Part shown: positions 5,804 through 6,690 of the stretch, one piece after another | Layout of the letters: every line of letters starts with the position of its first letter | How positions within the stretch are numbered: the first letter of the stretch is position 1 | NCBI GenBank assembly: GCA_001751085.1 | Contig: MAXP01000319.1 | Coordinates: forward strand, 4,514 to 11,203 | Source: Desulfobacterales bacterium C00003060 | GTDB lineage: Bacteria > Desulfobacterota > Desulfobacteria > Desulfobacterales > C00003060 | Length of the DNA stretch: 6,690 bases | Direction of reading: 5' to 3' | Program-made: the position numbers and the translations under genes | Notes under the pieces: generated by a model | The model's input: the letters and a program-made list of their open reading frames with translations, nothing else | Told to the model about the DNA's origin: nothing | Database searches by the model: none

Positions 5804-5861
5804 GTAAGTTCTCAATAAGTTTGGGTAACAGTCACTGGATTCCGGCTTCCGCCGGAATGAC
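5804..5861 (-). repeat. Dispersed hairpin repeat, copy 2 (inverted relative to 22-118)
   Basis: Read on the minus strand from 5861, it runs GTCATTCC, a perfect 8-bp stem (ATTCCGGC 5839-5846 with GCCGGAAT 5851-5858, 4-nt loop), CCAGTGAC, then the 25-base tail at 5828-5804 that matches 94-118 at 22 of 25 positions. Translations of such repeats give spurious peptides of the HSGGSRNPV type, so the open frame crossing it on the minus strand (5812-6000) is not a gene. Confidence 0.8.
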
Positions 5862-5925
5862 AGAACTTTAGACTGTTCAGGTAGATATACCTCGGACGGC
5901 CACAAATGACACTTCTTCGCCGGCC

Positions 5926-6000
5926 ATGAACATCAATAGCCGCGTTGCTCAGGCTTGCACCTGCTATTCCGCGCCTTCGCGCCTTGCTCTTGATGCTCAT
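5926..6000. repeat. 75-bp palindromic element upstream of trmO
   Basis: The ends ATGAACATCAATAGC (5926-5940) and GCTCTTGATGCTCAT (5986-6000) form an inverted repeat with 13 of 15 pairs. The interior is GC-rich and contains GCG/CGC words (CCGCGCCTTCGCGCC, 5969-5983) that could pair with CGCG at 5941-5944 next to the left arm. No target duplication is visible at the ends. The plus-strand frame of trmO runs open through it, so a longer trmO call would include repeat-derived residues. Confidence 0.5.
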
Positions 6001-6029
6001 TGCTCACCGAAAAAAGCGCAATTTATAAC
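6000..6029 (+). promoter_or_regulatory. Weak candidate promoter for trmO
   Basis: TATAAC (6024-6029, 5 of 6 to TATAAT) lies about 28 bp before the ATG. TTGCTC (6000-6005, only the TTG half of TTGACA) sits 18 bp ahead of it, at the edge of the palindromic element. The -10 is fair, the -35 poor, and the leader would be about 20 nt. Confidence 0.3.
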
Positions 6030-6057
6030 CTTCCGAGGTATATTGTGGGATGAAATC

Positions 6058-6543
6058 ATGAATGAGATAAAGTACAGACCTATTGGAATCATTCATTCTC
6101 CGTTCAAAGAACCCAAAGGAACACCCATACAACCCACAGGTTGTCAGGGTATCCATGGAACGGTTGAGGTATTCCCAGAATATGTTCAGGGCTTAAAGGA
6201 TGTTGAGGGCTTTTCTCACATCATCCTGATATACCACTTTCATTTATCCAAAAAAACATCCTTAAGAGTGAAACCGTTTATGGATAACGAAGTGCGCGGA
6301 GTCTTTGCAATGCGAGGTCCAAGCAGACCTAACCCGATCGGCATCTCAGTAGTGCGTCTTGTCGGGGTTGAAGAGGAAATACTCCATATTCGAGATATAG
6401 ACATAGTGGACGGGACCCCGCTTCTTGACATAAAACCTTATGTGCCGGAATTTGATGTGAGAGATGCGGAAAAGATCGGATGGCTTGAGAAAAAAGTGCA
6501 TAGGATTTCAAAAACAAAAGATGATGGAAGATTTATAGAATGA
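6058..6543 (+). CDS. trmO: TsaA/TrmO-like tRNA (N6-threonylcarbamoyladenosine-37) N6-methyltransferase, short form
   Basis: By homology to Escherichia coli TrmO (YaeB, TsaA) it should use S-adenosylmethionine to methylate t6A37 in a tRNA anticodon loop, in the cytoplasm. The 161 residues cover one TsaA beta-barrel domain. Visible family words are IGIIHSPF (9-16), GFSHIILIYHFH (51-62), the signature MRGPSRPNPIGISVVRL (85-101) and DIVDGTPLLDIKPYVPEFD (115-133). The E. coli protein is about 235 residues and has an extra C-terminal domain; this one lacks it, as do many archaeal and anaerobe homologues, so its exact substrate is less certain. ATG 6058 is chosen because homology begins right after it and GGGA lies 7 nt upstream. 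A frame extension to 5926 adds 44 residues from a palindromic repeat, and TTG 6043 has a GAGGT only 3 nt away. It is divergent from acn and shows no partner gene in the window. Confidence 0.88.
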   Translation: MNEIKYRPIGIIHSPFKEPKGTPIQPTGCQGIHGTVEVFPEYVQGLKDVEGFSHIILIYHFHLSKKTSLRVKPFMDNEVRGVFAMRGPSRPNPIGISVVRLVGVEEEILHIRDIDIVDGTPLLDIKPYVPEFDVRDAEKIGWLEKKVHRISKTKDDGRFIE

Positions 6544-6690
6544 TCTGTGCGACTTCCGGGACAAAGCCCCACCTCAACGCAAAGTTCGTGAGTGCATCTA
6601 TAGCTTTTCAGAAAAATACTTGCAAATTTGGGCATCCTTCATTTTGTGGTAAAAGTAGTTGACACTGTTATTGGAGCTAAAAATTGTAAA

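Noticed and set aside
5812..6000. A 62-codon minus-strand open frame in the acn-trmO gap
   Set aside because: It is built from two repeat elements (5804-5861 and 5926-6000), and its HSGGSRNPV-type peptide is the usual spurious translation of the hairpin repeat.
6659..6690. TTGACA (6659-6664) near the right edge as a promoter for the next gene
   Set aside because: No clear -10 appears at the right distance before the window ends, so it cannot be judged.

Overview
The window looks like a piece of chromosome from a moderate-GC Gram-negative bacterium, most likely a member of the Desulfobacterota (former Deltaproteobacteria). This is an inference from three things: a PpiD-type periplasmic foldase with an inner-membrane anchor, a short single-chain aconitase, and intergenic DNA crowded with short dispersed repeats. 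It holds four well-supported protein genes, all of household type. I found no rRNA, tRNA, CRISPR array, toxin-antitoxin pair, phage gene or transposase gene.

Layout. Bases 1-463 are non-coding. They hold a dispersed hairpin repeat (22-118), a stretch I cannot assign (119-252), a good sigma70-type promoter (253-281), and a 136-bp element (293-428). That element has 17-bp terminal inverted repeats and an exact 7-bp target duplication, and it sits between the promoter and fabH. fabH (464-1456, +) encodes beta-ketoacyl-ACP synthase III. It converges on a minus-strand pair across 132 bp of repeat and terminator sequence. The pair is acn (3534-5465, upstream) and ppiD (1589-3481, downstream). They are 52 bp apart, and ppiD has its own Shine-Dalgarno site, so they are probably co-transcribed from a promoter just upstream of acn (5508-5536). 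Bases 5466-6057 are a 592-bp divergent intergenic region with promoter candidates and three repeat elements. trmO/tsaA (6058-6543, +) encodes a small TsaA-domain tRNA methyltransferase homologue. The last 147 bp (6544-6690) show no gene and no convincing terminator.

The genes do not form one pathway. fabH starts type II fatty acid synthesis, acn interconverts citrate and isocitrate, ppiD helps fold proteins leaving the inner membrane, and trmO is expected to modify tRNA.

The interest lies between the genes. The strongest observation is the MITE-like insertion in the fabH leader. Removing the element and one target copy joins the promoter to a normal leader of about 33 nt. Two further repeat families each occur twice in opposite orientation around the acn-ppiD block, and a fourth palindromic element lies just upstream of trmO. 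I see no evidence for a new multi-gene system in this window.
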